The position numbers and the translations under genes are program-made. This document shows, in pieces, positions 37,516-37,530 of a stretch of DNA of 37,530 bases. The stretch covers positions 1 through 37,530 of the forward strand of contig CAMFQG010000004.1 in NCBI GenBank assembly GCA_945980035.1. The letters run 5' to 3'. Each line of letters starts with the position of its first letter. Within the stretch, counting starts at the first letter, position 1. This DNA comes from an uncultured Clostridia bacterium. GTDB taxonomy: Bacteria > Bacillota > Clostridia > Oscillospirales > Acutalibacteraceae. Under the pieces are notes generated by a model, which saw only the letters and a list, made by a program, of their open reading frames with translations, was not told where the DNA came from and did not search any database.

Positions 37516-37530
37516 CTGTCTCTTATACAC
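37516..37530 (+). other. Tn5 mosaic-end adapter remnant (synthetic)
   Basis: CTGTCTCTTATACAC is the reverse-complement mosaic end. Confidence 0.95.

Noticed and set aside
1-37530. CRISPR array, prophage or transposase genes
   Set aside because: No regularly spaced direct repeats, Cas, phage structural or transposase proteins recognised.

Overview
The window looks like one contig from a starch-degrading, dockerin-bearing, spore-forming Ruminococcus-type Firmicute. The taxon is inferred from protein content only. Both ends carry Nextera/Tn5 adapter sequence, so the first ORF starts artificially ('MYKRQ'). Left two-thirds: sfsA (truncated), nfo, a Cys/Gly-rich micro-ORF, a GH13 amylase with an internal dockerin, an LRR-dockerin protein, and a manganese locus (yybP-ykoY-type riboswitch, mntP, CaCA antiporter, unannotated 13-Cys small ORF). 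These are followed by a second GH13 amylase, a tandem-CBM26 dockerin protein, rarA, glyA, dusB, spoIIP, gpr, a dockerin-tagged papain-like protease, a CHAP/SH3 protein and a CmpB-like membrane protein. Right third: tRNA-Thr and tRNA-Tyr, three copies of a dispersed repeat carrying antisense to tRNA-Tyr, an orphan barstar-type immunity pair, and a putative undescribed regulon. The regulon consists of a degenerate 7TM sensor, a HisKA_3-type kinase and a LuxR/NarL-type regulator, surrounded by four transcription units. Each unit is preceded by GTTTGCACTAAAGTAC at a near-constant 23-24 nt from a -10 box. The units encode DUF4428-like zinc-ribbon proteins, lipoproteins, an LRR surface protein, and a stand-alone degenerate receiver. 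That regulon is the strongest candidate for a new system. All calls were made by reading the sequence; no database search was run.
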